From positions 25,491,106-25,555,105 of the forward strand of contig CM055100.1 of the NCBI GenBank assembly GCA_029204225.1: DNA of 64,000 nt, read 5' to 3'. The notes beneath the pieces were generated by a model, which was not told the origin of the DNA, did not search any database, and saw only the letters and a list, made by a program, of their open reading frames with translations. Made by a program: the position numbers and the translations under genes. Shown piece after piece: positions 1 through 14,359 of this stretch (its first letter is position 1; each line of letters starts with the position of its first letter). This DNA is from Diphasiastrum complanatum. Its lineage: Eukaryota; Streptophyta; Lycopodiopsida; Lycopodiales; Lycopodiaceae.

Positions 1-74
1 TTTTTTTTTTTACCCCCCCCCTTTGCGTCCACCTTTTTTTTTTAACTTCTCAACCCCCCCGCCCACCTGTCGCG

Positions 75-720
75 GCGAGTGGGGGAGGGGGGATAAATAA
101 AAAATTTAGTTTATTAAAAAAATTTCAAATGACTTGAATTTTTGAAAAGACTCAAATTTTTCCAATGATTCGAATTCCTTTGTAACGACGCGAATTTTTT
201 TTGTAATGACACGATTTTTTCCAATGGATCGAATTTTTTCCAAATGATCATATATTTCCAATGACTCAAATTTTGCCACTGACTCGATTTTCAAAAAACC
301 TTTCAGCTGGAAAATTTTCGCGAAGACAGGCATCGCGAAATTTTCGCGAAGGAACACAGTGAAAATTTTTTAAAAAATGGCGGATGGAGGGGCTTGAAAT
401 TCAAAATAAAAACATTTTTTTTGAATTTCAACCCCTACCCGTGATGGTGGGTGGGCGGGGAGAGGGGAATAAAAAAAAAAGTTCCAAAAATTCGAGTCTT
501 TCCAAAAATTTGAGTTCTCAGAAATTCGAGACTTTCCAAAAAAATTCGAGTCTTTCCAAAAAATTTCGCGAAAAATTTTCATGATGCCTTCGCAAAATTT
601 TTGTGATGCTTGCATTCGCGAAATTTTCGTGCGTAATGCCTTCACAAAAATTTCGAGAAGGCGTCTAGACAGTGAAAATTTTGCGATGCGTATTTTCGCG
701 AAATTTTCACGAAGGCATGA
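75..720. repeat. Two diverged direct repeats rich in TTCGCGAA palindromes
   Basis: A G-rich then A-rich start (about 75-115 and again about 445-482) is followed by runs of short TTCGAGTCTTTCC-like units. Each copy ends in blocks of the palindromic word TTCGCGAAAATTTCGCGAA (about 312-353 and 563-716). The two halves match each other in order at a spacing of roughly 370 bp, so this looks like a tandem duplication. Two antisense open frames of 83 and 120 codons here are only readings of the low-complexity repeat (FWKDSNF-like units), so I do not call genes. Confidence 0.55.
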
Positions 721-857
721 GTCTGTTGGCATTCATCTCTCAGAAGTTAATTGTTGACAAGCAGTGACAATTGGCTGTAAACAGTCTGTCTACATAAATG
801 AACGTAAACTGTCACGCTGCAAAAATGAACGTAAACTACCACAGGCGACAGTGTCGT

Positions 858-1078
858 AAAAAGGCAAAAAATGCGACATTGCATTTTTTATTCATGATTT
901 TTGACAGGCGAAAAATGCGAAAAATGTGACGTTGCATGTTTGCACGTAAATCTTGACAGGCAAAAAATGTGAAAAAGACAGCACTACATTTTCACATGCA
1001 ATTCTTAACAAGTGAAAAATGCGAAAAAACCAACACTGCATTTTTACACGAGAATCTTGACAGGTGACACTGTCGGGT
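858..1078. repeat. Minisatellite, about four ~54-bp units
   Basis: Four successive diverged copies share the order AAAAATGCGAAAAA, then ACATTGCATTTT, then a cACGTAAATCTTGACAGG-like end. The unit ends fall near 908, 960, 1017 and 1070. A short antisense open frame over 892-1095 is a by-product of this periodicity. Confidence 0.6.
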
Positions 1079-1109
1079 TTGTAAAGAGAGAACATGCGAC
1101 ATTGTTGTC

Positions 1110-2320
1110 AAACTCTGTATATTTCTACAAACTGTGTAAAAACACTTGTAATTCTACAGACTGTATAAAGACACGAAAAAATTCTCAGAACTGGATAAAT
1201 AGTTGGATGAAGATTAAAAACCAATTAGTGGATCAGTAGGAAAGACAATAATCCAACAATATCCCCGACAAGAGAATGTAAACAAAATCTCAAAAGGACA
1301 CAAAGATTTTGCCACCTATGCAATGCATCTTCACACGAAACGACATTTTGCCCATTCAACCCTCGGATCATACAACTGAAGAGGAATTAGTACCAAATCT
1401 CTTGTCCTTACCATCAGGGAGCAGCAACTGTGGCACCTAGTTATGGAACGCTTATGAATCAACAATGCATATGACACTACCTGCACCACCAGGGCCAACT
1501 AGCAATTATCATTGTAGGGGGGGTTTATTTATGTTTTTTTTTTTCATTGTCAAATTTCATAAATACTTATGGGACAAATGAGATGCCACGTGTCATGAGG
1601 AAATAAGATCTCAAGAAGACCCAAGATTTCCATTTTTGGGAGACCATTTTACAAAATGGAAGTTTATGCTCCCAATTTTTGCAGATTCACCATTATCTCA
1701 TTTTTCTCCTCTTCATTTTCATTTTGTATATTCCCCTGTGCATATAGCTCCTCACTTTTTGCCACGTTTTTTTCCCTTCCTATCAATATGCCTCTTTTTC
1801 TTCTTTCAAAACGGTTTCACATCCATGCACGCCAACGCCAGCGACATACGCAGGTGACGAGGGACTGTCACCAAAATTGCAATAGAGGCATGTTACAAAA
1901 TTCTGGTGAAGATTCTTCTAACGGATGATTCTGGTAAAGATTCTTCTAACAGTGTTATCATGCTGCCGAACTACACCAAAGATCGTTGACGAACAACCAA
2001 AAAGGAGTTTCAGAATCCAGATTCACTGAGAAAGCCAATATCAGAAAGTCAACAAGATTACAGACCGACCAATGAGCGAAAACAAAGCCCAGTGTCTCCC
2101 CAACAGATTTTATGACAATGGGAGTAAGAAGATGGCCAAATACCAATGGGCCAAAATAAGAAAGGACCCAAGTAGTTCAAAAATGCAATTTGGATTTTTA
2201 AACTTTTATGATAGTCAAGTCATTATGGCACATGGTTTTTGGGTGAACCAAATTCTAACCCTAACTTTGTCTATAAGTAGAGATGTGACACCATTTTGTA
2301 ATCACTTTTCATTTGCAAGA
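1110..2320. other. No gene recognised
   Basis: AT-rich sequence with short open frames only. None carries a motif I recognise. The 73- and 90-codon frames at 1636-1928 overlap each other in different frames and have a composition typical of pyrimidine-rich noncoding DNA. Confidence 0.4.
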
Positions 2321-5235
<2,915 letters not shown>

Positions 5236-5239
5236 ATTA

Positions 5240-5590
5240 AATCCGTAGTCGAAGCAGAAGATGTTTTGCAGGTATTGCAAGCGCAATAACCATGAGATCA
5301 AGGATTGCCGAATTCTTCAAGCAAAGAATGCAGCCAAGCAACCTGATCAACAAGCAAACACAATTCTATCATCTCCCTAGGTCAAAGTGGACGAAGGCGC
5401 ATTTATGGTCAAAGACCAAAGCGCATTTTTGGATGATTCGTGGTTTTTGGATTCTGGAGCTAATCAACATATGACCAATCATCGTGAAGTTTTCCAATCC
5501 TATATGCCTTACAACACAAAGAAGTATGTTCATCTTGGTGATGATAGTACCTCAACCCAAGATCTAATCAATCTAGCGTCGAGGAGATGA
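5240..5590 (+). pseudogene. Ty1/copia Gag-protease fragment
   Basis: A CCHC zinc knuckle (C-RY-C-KRNN-H-EIKD-C, from 5267) of a retrotransposon Gag is followed, after one in-frame TAG, by a copia aspartic protease start with the active-site triad in WFLDSGANQHMTNH (about 5444-5485). In Ty1/copia elements the zinc knuckle packages RNA and the protease cleaves the polyprotein. The reading frame is the same before and after the stop. The coding similarity ends near 5580, where a dispersed GA-rich repeat begins. Nothing of integrase or reverse transcriptase follows, so this is a short decayed fragment. Confidence 0.8.
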
Positions 5591-5790
5591 AGTTAGTTGT
5601 AGATTCGTTCCCATGAGAGCGATAGCATAGTTCAATTTTTAGCATGAATGGAAGATTCACATCTAACTCTGTCATCCACTAACCCTAAGCATTAACACTA
5701 CATCCATTAACACTAGATTTACAATGAAGATATCTTACTCTTTCTCTCTCTCCCTTTTTGTCTCATAAAAAGTTTAAAACAATGCAATCC
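5580..5790 (+). repeat. Copy of dispersed GA-rich repeat family
   Basis: Carries GAGAGCGATAGCATAG near 5615 and the paired phrases CATTAACACTACATCCATTAACACTAG near 5690-5715, followed by a CTCTCTCTC tract. The same words occur in inverted orientation at 46190-46370 and partly at 59270-59350, so this is one copy of a dispersed repeat. Confidence 0.55.
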
Positions 5791-5799
5791 CACCCTTAT

Positions 5800-6860
5800 A
5801 GTAACAAACACTGGCCTGAGCTTCGCTCTCCAATCGTTGGGGTACCGATTGGGAATGGCTACATAACTCTTTAGAGTGTAATGTATTTACAAGATGCAAA
5901 TAGGCCTTTACATGAATTTAGGCTCTATAGCATTTTTACATGTACAAAAATTTAAATTTTACATCATATAACAATTTCATAGGATAATGTGGAATCATAG
6001 GCCTCCACAATTAATTCCATTCTAACTTTCCATGTGGAATAGTTAGATGGAGTCAATTTCTCACTTGCTTCCAATTGATTGCAAATTGAAAAAACATAGT
6101 AAACCTTTTGTGAATTCTAGTTACCTACATGCTAATTGACATGGGTAAAAATCACACGTGTAAATCTACAAGATTCTATTACACACCAAAAGGAGAGCTA
6201 TGAAGCCAAACACCCAACCAAAGATAAACTGGAGACCAATTCTCAATCAACTTCACTCTCAAGCCACGGTGATTGAATATATATAAGATGAGAAGTTTCT
6301 TGTAATTAAAACTAGAATCTAGAAGTGGACCCTAGGAGCTTGGGAATATTCTCTCCAAGATTATAATCCTTTACTAAATTCATAAGAAATTACTATTGAT
6401 ATTCATATGCTTGCATATAACCATGCACTACTCCACATGTCTAAATTGGAGTATCTGGAACCTCACAAGGTTATTAATAAAAGTTTTGGCCTAGAATAGA
6501 ATATCAAGCCATAACTAATAATTTTGTACATTATTGGAGTGTTGAATATCTATATCAAGGATTGTTTGGAATTCTCAATACATGACACATCCTTCTTTCT
6601 CCCTTGAACTACTTATGTTCTTAAAAGTAAAATTTAGAAGAAAAAAAAATACTTCTTTATACTTTTAATTCTCTCCCATGAATCATCAACCTTTCCATCA
6701 AATCAAGCACTCAAACATAGAATGATTTTTTGATTATTTATCTCTAGTTCTTGGTGTTCTTTCTTGTTCTAGAGGTGCACTGAGTGATCATTCTTTCAAA
6801 CCATATCACCTACATGTAAACTTAATTTCAATCAAGTTATATGAAACACGGGTGAGTAGC
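5800..6860. other. No gene recognised
   Basis: AT-rich sequence without a supported gene. It lies between a dispersed repeat copy and the 3' side of a gypsy integrase fragment. It may include more of that element, but too decayed to read. Confidence 0.35.
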
Positions 6861-6864
6861 AAAC

Positions 6865-7290
6865 TTATCTTGAAGAGGACCTCTATCACAAATAATATTA
6901 CGTGGCAGTCCATACAACCCAAATAATCTTTCGATAGAAAACTTGGACTAAATTTGAAGCCTTTGTAGTTGATTAATTAGTATGAATGTAAATAACCTAG
7001 TACCCTATCAACAACTACCTAAATAGAATTATTTTGTCTTAAGATCTGTGGAAGTTCAATTACAAAATCCATAGATGAAAATTTTCATCTCTTTTAAGGA
7101 TATCTGAAGGATGTAAAAATCCTCTAGCAGTAAACACTCCATTTTGGCAAACTGATAGGGTTTTGCACTTAACCACATAACACTCGACATATGGTTTAAG
7201 TTTTGGCCAATAAAACTCCTGTCTCACCAAGCCTAAAGTCATATATATACCTAGATGACCTACATAGGGTATGTACTTTTTTTTTTAAAT
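6865..7290 (-). pseudogene. Ty3/gypsy integrase fragment (zinc-binding and core)
   Basis: Read on the minus strand, the order is a GHLGIYMTLGLVRQEFYWPKL stretch and CKTLSVCQ, which is the H2C2 zinc-binding domain of gypsy integrases. Next comes ISMDFVIELP, where the core domain starts with its first catalytic Asp. After frame changes comes LFGLYGLPRNIICDRG, which holds the second catalytic Asp. Integrases of this type insert the element's cDNA into the host genome. The frame is interrupted by stops after about 7060 and at least one frameshift. No flanking reverse transcriptase is readable, so it is an old isolated piece. Confidence 0.75.
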
Positions 7291-7309
7291 CCTCAATTCA
7301 TCATCCCTT

Positions 7310-7960
7310 GGCACACAGAGTTTACCATTCCAAAATAGTAATTTGTTTGGAATGGTGAACCGTTCTACAATCTTATTGTCTTTTTTAGATTAATAAGATT
7401 CTTGTGAATTAATCTCAATTTTATTCTCAATCATTTTGGCCTAAAGCAACTTGCATGTCCAATCAAAATGAGAATCATTTTCGTATTTTCCTCTCAATGA
7501 AAAATATATCAAGAATAATCAGATGTTATTAGAATGTACTATCAGATAAATGTACTGATCTATCTGATCTAGAGCTTCAACCCAAAGACATTTTTGTTGT
7601 CTTTTAGCCTAGTATTATCGATCAACTCTAAGTTGCTCATCTAGGCTTGATTACTAATAAGTAGATTTCTTTATAGCAATCTCATGTACATTTGCACATC
7701 TTAATTATGCTTTGTGTTCTTCAGTGTATATTGTGTGAATGGATTATGGCTATTTCTACAATTTTGTTTGTCAATCGAATACTCGCTACTCGCTTTAAGT
7801 ATCGTATCGAATGAGTCAAAGAACAGAATCATGGTTGTCCTTGACGCCTTTGAATTATATATCTATGGTTGTCTAAAACACCTACCGATTCATCAATTAA
7901 TCGATGGGTTCTATTGTGATAGATGATCTTAAGATGATGAGGTTCAACTCACCTACTCAA
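7310..7960. other. No gene recognised
   Basis: AT-rich sequence with only short open frames (for example 7714-7926) and no motif that I can assign. Confidence 0.35.
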
Positions 7961-7964
7961 AGCA

Positions 7965-8370
7965 GAAGTTTGGGAAAAGCTTGACAGCATGGTGAAATAT
8001 TTAAGAAAAGATAAATTTTCACATATTGATGTGCAAATGATAAAGAAAACAACTAGTGAATTTGTTGATGCACCATGGAGAGCGGATCACATAACATATT
8101 ATATGGTAAGATTTTGATGCAGTACACAATTTCATGCTACTATAGTATATTCTTTTGGTACTGATTTAGATTTTGATTTATTAAGAATGCAGCTTATATT
8201 ATGGCATCATTCAACATTCTTTGCAAGAAATAGTGAAGCCTCATCATATGGTCATCACAAGGAATGGAAAGATCTCATTGGCAAGCAAGAGCGGCATTTC
8301 ATAAAAGTACACAACATGGTGGAACTTGTACAAAGAACACTGCGTTTTGCAGCTTTTTCAATGCTTTTAT
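7965..8370 (+). pseudogene. Two exon-like pieces of an unidentified gene
   Basis: One frame reads AEVWEKLDSMVKYLRK to about 8104, ending at a good donor (ATG|GTAAGA). A second frame begins after a TTAAGAATGCAG acceptor near 8190 and reads LILWHHSTFFARNSEASS and onwards for about 55 codons. The pieces have protein-like composition and fitting intron borders, but I do not recognise the family. The sequence before and after is not open. It could equally be a fragment carried by a transposon. Confidence 0.3.
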
Positions 8371-8379
8371 AGAAGAGTC

Positions 8380-10010
8380 CATATCTGTCACAATACAAAA
8401 TGGACAAATGATGAAAATTTTAAAAAAGCGTGCAAATTTATACAAACCAATAGGCAATAGACATACAAATATCACTTTGTGTATTGATATATAAAAATTA
8501 TACAAAGTTTTTGGAATTTTCAAATTCTATTCCATTTCAACACCTTCTCATATGATAATTTCAACTTAAAGTCATGCAATAACTTTCTTCTTTCATATCG
8601 ATCCAAGTGCTCATAGTTGCATACCTTACTTAGATCCACATATAGGCAGCATACAATGCAAAATGTGATGATCTAAGCATCGAATTCACTAGGCCATGTC
8701 CTAAAATTTTAAGAGCAATGGTTTTTCTAACAAACATTATTCTATGCACTCTCATAAAATTATGTCCACCAAGAAAGTGAGAAAGTGCTTTGATTTCCAT
8801 AATCATTGTTTCACTATGTTGATTGAAACTTTGAATGGGCAACACTTATCTCATTATTCTTGAAGGACTTCAAATAATAACCCAGTGCATGTTCTCTTAG
8901 GAATTCACTAGCCAAAGATCCGGGTTCTCCTCCTTGACGGATTGCAAACTCCACCACATAAAGAGTTTCCTAAAATAGAAAGAAATTTGAGTTTGAATAT
9001 AAAATTTTGTCATCACATATGAACTAGTAAAAGTCGATGTAACCAAAGATAAAGCTAAAGCTAAAACTTTTAAGGTGGTTGAGCAAATTGTTATTGACAA
9101 CATACATATGAAATTGTTGATCAATGACCCTGATCATAGTGGAAAAATTCAACAACAAAAATGTTGGAACGATTGATCAAACCATTGTTACGTTTTCTAA
9201 AGAAGATGAGAAAATTGATGAAGCATATCGATTCCAAGTAAAATTTAATGTAGTATGTCCTAATCAGTCAATTGAATCAATTTTGGTTTAGTTAAAAACA
9301 TATCTATGCACTCTTCATTTTCAAACATTAAAAGTCTATATTTAGACTGAAATCAGCTTGTTGCTATCATAATATAACAAAACAATTTAGAGGACCAAGT
9401 CAAGGATTTATATGCAAAAAATGTGAGAAATTTAGTTCCAAAACACACTTAATGGATCAACAAGATCTTGGCTAAATTTGGATGCACATCTAGAATCATT
9501 CACAAGCTAGACTCTCATTCATCTACACATGCTAGAAATGCAAAATACATGTAGATATGAATCATAAACACTAAAATCTGATATGGTATTGTCCCTACCA
9601 ATACAATAGTAGCAACATACAGCATTTCACACGTGTAGATCCAAGTACGACAAGAAAATTCACATTCTATACACTACTAACTCGAGATATCATGAGAATG
9701 AACGTAGAATCAAAACAAGAAAGTTCTCCACCTAGTTAAGAGAGATTCAAGATACTTTCTCCATGTTGGTATAGCTATTTATTGTAGCCATAGTTCCATT
9801 TGGCCACTTTCCCTAAACTAGCCCTAAAACAGCAACTTCTAGGTACTTCACCAAAAACCTAGTTTTTAGTGACTAAATGCTATGTATCTATATTAGCCAA
9901 TTAAAATGGATCCAGATTCCGATCTCATCCATCTACTTGCCAAAATAGTACAAACACTATTTAGGCCTTTATTGACTTAAATCTAACGACACTTCTCTTC
10001 TGCACACTAC
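8380..10010. other. No gene recognised
   Basis: About 1.6 kb without a supported gene. Short frames on both strands (8299-8523, 8630-8845, 8897-9124) have no recognisable motif. Confidence 0.35.
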
Positions 10011-10014
10011 TAAG

Positions 10015-10958
10015 AGTGATCTGTCAAAGGAATTTGACATGACTGATTTAGGAGCTGTTCATTCTTTGCTAGGAATTCACATTACTAGAGATAGACTTTA
10101 GAAGAAGATCTATCTTAGCCAGCAGGCATATCTAAAGGGCATTTTAGAAAAGTTTCATATGTCTGATTGCAAACCAATTGATACCCCAATGGATCCAAGT
10201 ATAGTATTGACTAAACCTTCTTGTGCTGAGACAGGTCGTGAAGTACTCGACTTAGTGAAGTACCCTTATCATTTACTAATTGGATCTCTAATGTATGCAA
10301 TGTTATGTGCTAGACCAGATTAATCATATACTATTAGCACGTTAAGTCAATTCATGTCTAATCCTAGGATCTCTCATTGGAAAGCATTAAAGAGAGAGAT
10401 GAGATATATTCATGGAAGTTTAGACCACATTTTATGTTATGATGGTAATGCTATTGACCCACTCGTCTTGCGAAGCTACTCTGACTAAGATTGGGGAGGA
10501 ATAGTCTCTACTAGAAAATCTACCTCCGGGTTCTGTTTCTATCTGGCAGGGGGACCGATTTCGTGGAACTCCAGGAAGCAGAAATCAGTTGCGCTTTCTT
10601 CGACAGAGTACATTGCAGCATGTCAAGTTTCAAAAGAGACTGTATGGATCAGGTTATTACTTCACAACTTACATCACACTCAGTTTAATGCTACCACCAT
10701 TCTGTGTGACAACTTGAGCTGTATTTCACTGTTATTGAATCTTAGATTTTATGGCAAATCCAAGCACATAGAAATCCAGTATCATTTCATTCAGGAGAAA
10801 GTTTTCTCATGGAAAGTGATCCTTCAATACTGCTCCACAATGGAAATGGTCGCAGAATCTTCACCAAAGCGCTTCCCAGGATCAAGCACCAAAAGTTCTT
10901 CAACATGCTGAACCTAACGAAGATATCAAGGCACCAACCGTAACCTTAAGACGGACTG
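10015..10958 (+). pseudogene. Ty1/copia reverse transcriptase C-terminus and RNase H
   Basis: The frame starts with EFDMTDLGAVHSLLGIHI and continues through YLKGILEKFHMSDCKP and the copia LIGSLMYAMLCARPD region. The RNase H domain follows, with the SDxDWGG, STRKSTSGF, KQKSVALSSTEY and CDN-SC motifs and the C-terminal KHIEIQYHFIQEKV block. Together these enzymes copy element RNA into cDNA. In-frame stops occur near 10099, 10321 and 10486. A frameshift near 10855 is needed to read the final KALPRIKHQKFF. The 5' half of pol, gag and the 5' LTR are absent. A probable 3' LTR follows directly. Confidence 0.85.
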
Positions 10959-11930
10959 TTGAAAATTAAGCCCATAGTTTCCTCCTTGGTGAATGACTAA
11001 TTTCTATTTCATGATTCTTCTTGCACGTTTATTGATCATGAGGTGAAACCAACTTTGGTTCTATGTCTGCTCATCTGATACCTGCAGGAATCACAAACTT
11101 AGACAGCCAGTTTATTTGAAGAATGTCTACAATGGGCTTTCGGCTGATCTCCAGCAAAGGGCAATCAATCATGTCATAATTTCAAGTTCAGATGTTAAGT
11201 TCAATAATTGAAGTCATTGAAGAATTGGCCATCTTCAAGGACTTTCATGAAATTAGCATTTAGAACAAGTCTGCAGAAATACATTACTTTCACGACAGTC
11301 TACAAAAATACTCTAAGTGTCACGATAGTCTACAGAAATGAACTATGTTTTCAACAGCTTCGGCTTTTTCGAATTTCCCTGAAATGCAACACTTGCAGTT
11401 CAAAAGTTTAACTTGTGCAGTTCAAAAGTTTAATTTTTTTTAACACCTTCGACTTTTTTGCATTTTCCCGAAAAGAGAGAGAAAATTCCCGATGGTCATC
11501 TATTTTCATAAGTTAAACCATTTCAACTATTTTGAACGAGGAACGTTCCCAGTCACTTCTCAAAATTTGCGAAGTGAGAGAAAACCACTTCACATAAAAT
11601 GTGAAGTGAGAGAATCAACGACGTCCTTGTCTGCGTCAACAATGCTAAATTGTTGATAGTATACACTATGTACAGTTGTCACAAAAGCCATATACTTCCA
11701 AGTACAATGGCTTTCCTAATTAGGTGACAAGCAATCAATGTAATTAATACATGGATGAAATCTATAAATAGATCGTCTGAGCACAGATTAGTGGTTGCTC
11801 CATCTATGAGACACATTATTTGAGCATCCCAATTACGCCGTCATTTTTTACTGTAATTGCTATTTTATATTGTGCTTCAGTGTAATATAACAGCAGCTTG
11901 TTTTTATCTGTGTACAACATAGATGAATGC
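10959..11930 (+). repeat. Probable 3' LTR of the preceding copia remnant
   Basis: The sequence begins TGTTGAAAATTAAGCCC right after the end of the RNase H region, as copia LTRs do. It contains a TATA-like box (CTATAAATAG near 11763), and a plausible R/U5 region follows. No second copy exists in the window, so the right end is a guess. Confidence 0.4.
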
Positions 11931-12100
11931 TTGTTGTGATTGAATGCACTTTCATTGTTGTTTGATCGCGCTTGTTTACTCACTCTGATCAAAACACAGA
12001 CGTCTATGACTCCTCAGTTTCTGATCAGACGATGGCTATCTTTGATGCCTAAGGAGCTCACGTTATCATGTTGCTCTTCCATTTATTTTAGAACTATACT

Positions 12101-13071
12101 TCACGTTGAATCTGATTTCAGTAGTACCACATACAAATCATCTCTAATTTCTTCGGTGGACTGTACTCTTGTTTTAGAGTATGAATAATTTTTAAGATCT
12201 TGTTGGGCAAAAAGAACGCTTAAGGCTGTGATTACATTTAGCATAAGTTGTCTATTAGACTGTTTTGCATTTAGCAGTTGATTAGAATGGGAGAGCTGTT
12301 CTGCAATATTCCTGCTCTCTTCTCCATTCATGTTCTTCTATCTCCCTTGCCCCATCACCTCTCGGCCACTCCATTTTGTTGTGGTGTCCTTGGACTTGTG
12401 TACTCCCTCTTGATCCCATTTACATCATAAACTGCTTTGAACTTGGTAGAAATGTACTCACCACCATTGTCACTCCTCAAGCACTTAATCTTGGTAGAGA
12501 ATTGGACCTCTCTTGCAATCTTGAACTTGAAAAAGACATCAAACAACTCATCTTTTCTCTTTAGTAGATACACCCAACAAAATCTACTAAAATCATCAAT
12601 AAATGTCGCATACATCTTAGCACTACCATTGTTGATTGTAGTAACTCCATGAATACATGAATGCACAAGTTAAAAAGGCTTATTTGATCTTGATGTAGAT
12701 CTCCTGTAAAGTAACCTCTTTGACTTTGATAAAGCACATTGCTCACAAACATGATTCATGCTAGTTAGAGATTTGGGAAGACCAAAAACAACTTGCCTCT
12801 TTACCATCACCTCCAATGACTTGTAGTTGAGATGACCCAATCTCTTGTGCCATACCTCTTGCATTGATAATTGCTCCTTTGCCATACATCCAACTTGGTT
12901 AGCAACAACACAAGCATCAAGTTTGAACAATTTACTTTGCCTCTTCTCTTTTGCAATCAATTCACTTTCCTTCTTGATCAAACAAGGATCACCATCAAAC
13001 TCCACCTTGAAAACCAATGCTACATTCCAAAACATGAATATTTGCAAACAATATTGATGAAAAACTTTCAA
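12101..13071 (-). pseudogene. Ty1/copia pre-integrase and integrase fragment
   Basis: On the minus strand, 13071-12670 reads a GAG-pre-integrase domain with VWHKRLGHLNYKSLEVM and CEQCALSKSKR, the HHCC zinc-binding region. After a single TAA (near 12668) the frame continues into the integrase core with FIDDFSRFCWVYLLKRKDE (first Asp), CLRSDNGGEY (second Asp) and PRTPQQNGVAER (catalytic Glu). All three acidic residues are present. The match ends near 12355. The last 200 bp (to 12101) is open but no longer clearly integrase. Gag and reverse transcriptase are missing. Confidence 0.85.
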
Positions 13072-13079
13072 AAATACTA

Positions 13080-14155
13080 GAATATGCTTTAATTTGATAT
13101 CCCATATTGCCCAAAAAAAATAAAATAAAAAAAAACCTTTCTAAGAAACATTGTCCTAAATCAGGAACGCGTTTTTGGACGCTTTCTAGAAATACTCAGC
13201 AATGATGCAGGGACTTTAAAGTTCTTTGGCAAACTAGTTTGCAAAAAGTTCTATTGATTCGGCTCTCATGCACAATCATGACACACATCCACAATGTACT
13301 CCTATGCTAACTCACAGAAAGTAATTATGGTCTTTCCATCACACAGCCTACGTTATTGACTTATCGAACTTCAATTCATCCTAATACTAAGTTGGCTTCT
13401 TCATTTTACTTATTAAACTGGCCAACATTCGTCTGAAGAAACTTTGCTTCTTGTGTCATTGATCTGCAATATCTATGCTTGATTATGTAGTTGATGTGCT
13501 AATCCAATCAAGCTTAATTAGTCAGTAAGTGTTATTAGAAGTAGCTTAGAAAAGCCATTAAGCCAGGCATACAAATAAGCGGGCATAAAAGTATATTATT
13601 ACTTTCAAGCGAAACAACTGGAGTATTGCGGCAACTTATCAACATAGCTTTCCGCATACTTTTCTATATAATCTTATACTACCTTATTTTGGCAAGTGGA
13701 ATCTGGATGACCCCATTGAAACTTAAAATGCTAGATGAAAAGCCATTGCCATTCATTATTCAAAGTTTTATATCATATATCAATTGGTCCTTGCCATTAA
13801 AAAAAACTAAGGCTTTCAAGATAAACTTTGCCTCATATGCATGTCTCTTTAAGAGATGCTTCCAAAACTTTATTTTTCATTGTTGTATTCACCTGTGTTA
13901 TCACTCCTTTTTTTTTTGCACCCTTACTTTCACCTTTTTCAAAGGAAATAAGCCCAATTGAAGTGTATTGATGTTGACAAAGATTTGTGTAGTCAACTTG
14001 TTGTGGTCTACACGATTTTGGTAGCATTGAGATTTAAAAGCTGCACTATGCAATTCAACTCAATTATATATGATGCTTCCCTAACATCTTTTAAATTCCA
14101 AATAGTGAGAAAGCTCATAACATGGCTTACAATCAAAGATGTGATCTTCTCTACA
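13080..14155. other. No gene recognised
   Basis: AT-rich sequence. The 111-codon open frame at 13626-13961 is hydrophobic and Phe-rich, a common artefact of T-rich DNA. I do not call it a gene. Confidence 0.35.
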
Positions 14156-14157
14156 TA

Positions 14158-14352
14158 GTGTACATCACTAAATGACACCTTGCCTTAGAGGTGTGAAAAC
14201 CTATTCTCCCAATGTCTAAGAAGGATACTTCACTAAATGGTACCTTGTCTCATAGGCGTGAAATCCTATTCTTCTGAGTCCCCCCCCATGTCTCAAGTGC
14301 ACCACTTAATGATACATTGCCTCTTATGTGTGAAGATCTATTCTCCTTACCC
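14158..14352. repeat. Minisatellite, three ~70-bp units
   Basis: Three diverged copies share the order CACTAAATGA-ACCTTG-C-TAGGTGTGAA--CCTATTCTCC, starting near 14161, 14228 and 14302. The middle copy carries a C8 tract. Confidence 0.6.
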
Positions 14353-14359
14353 ACATGGA

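Noticed and set aside
10959-12100. Exact right end of the LTR after the 10-kb copia remnant
   Set aside because: Without a second LTR or target duplication the end cannot be placed, so only an approximate span is given.
13626-13961. 111-codon hydrophobic frame
   Set aside because: Phe/Ile-rich reading of T-rich DNA; no start context or neighbours to support it.
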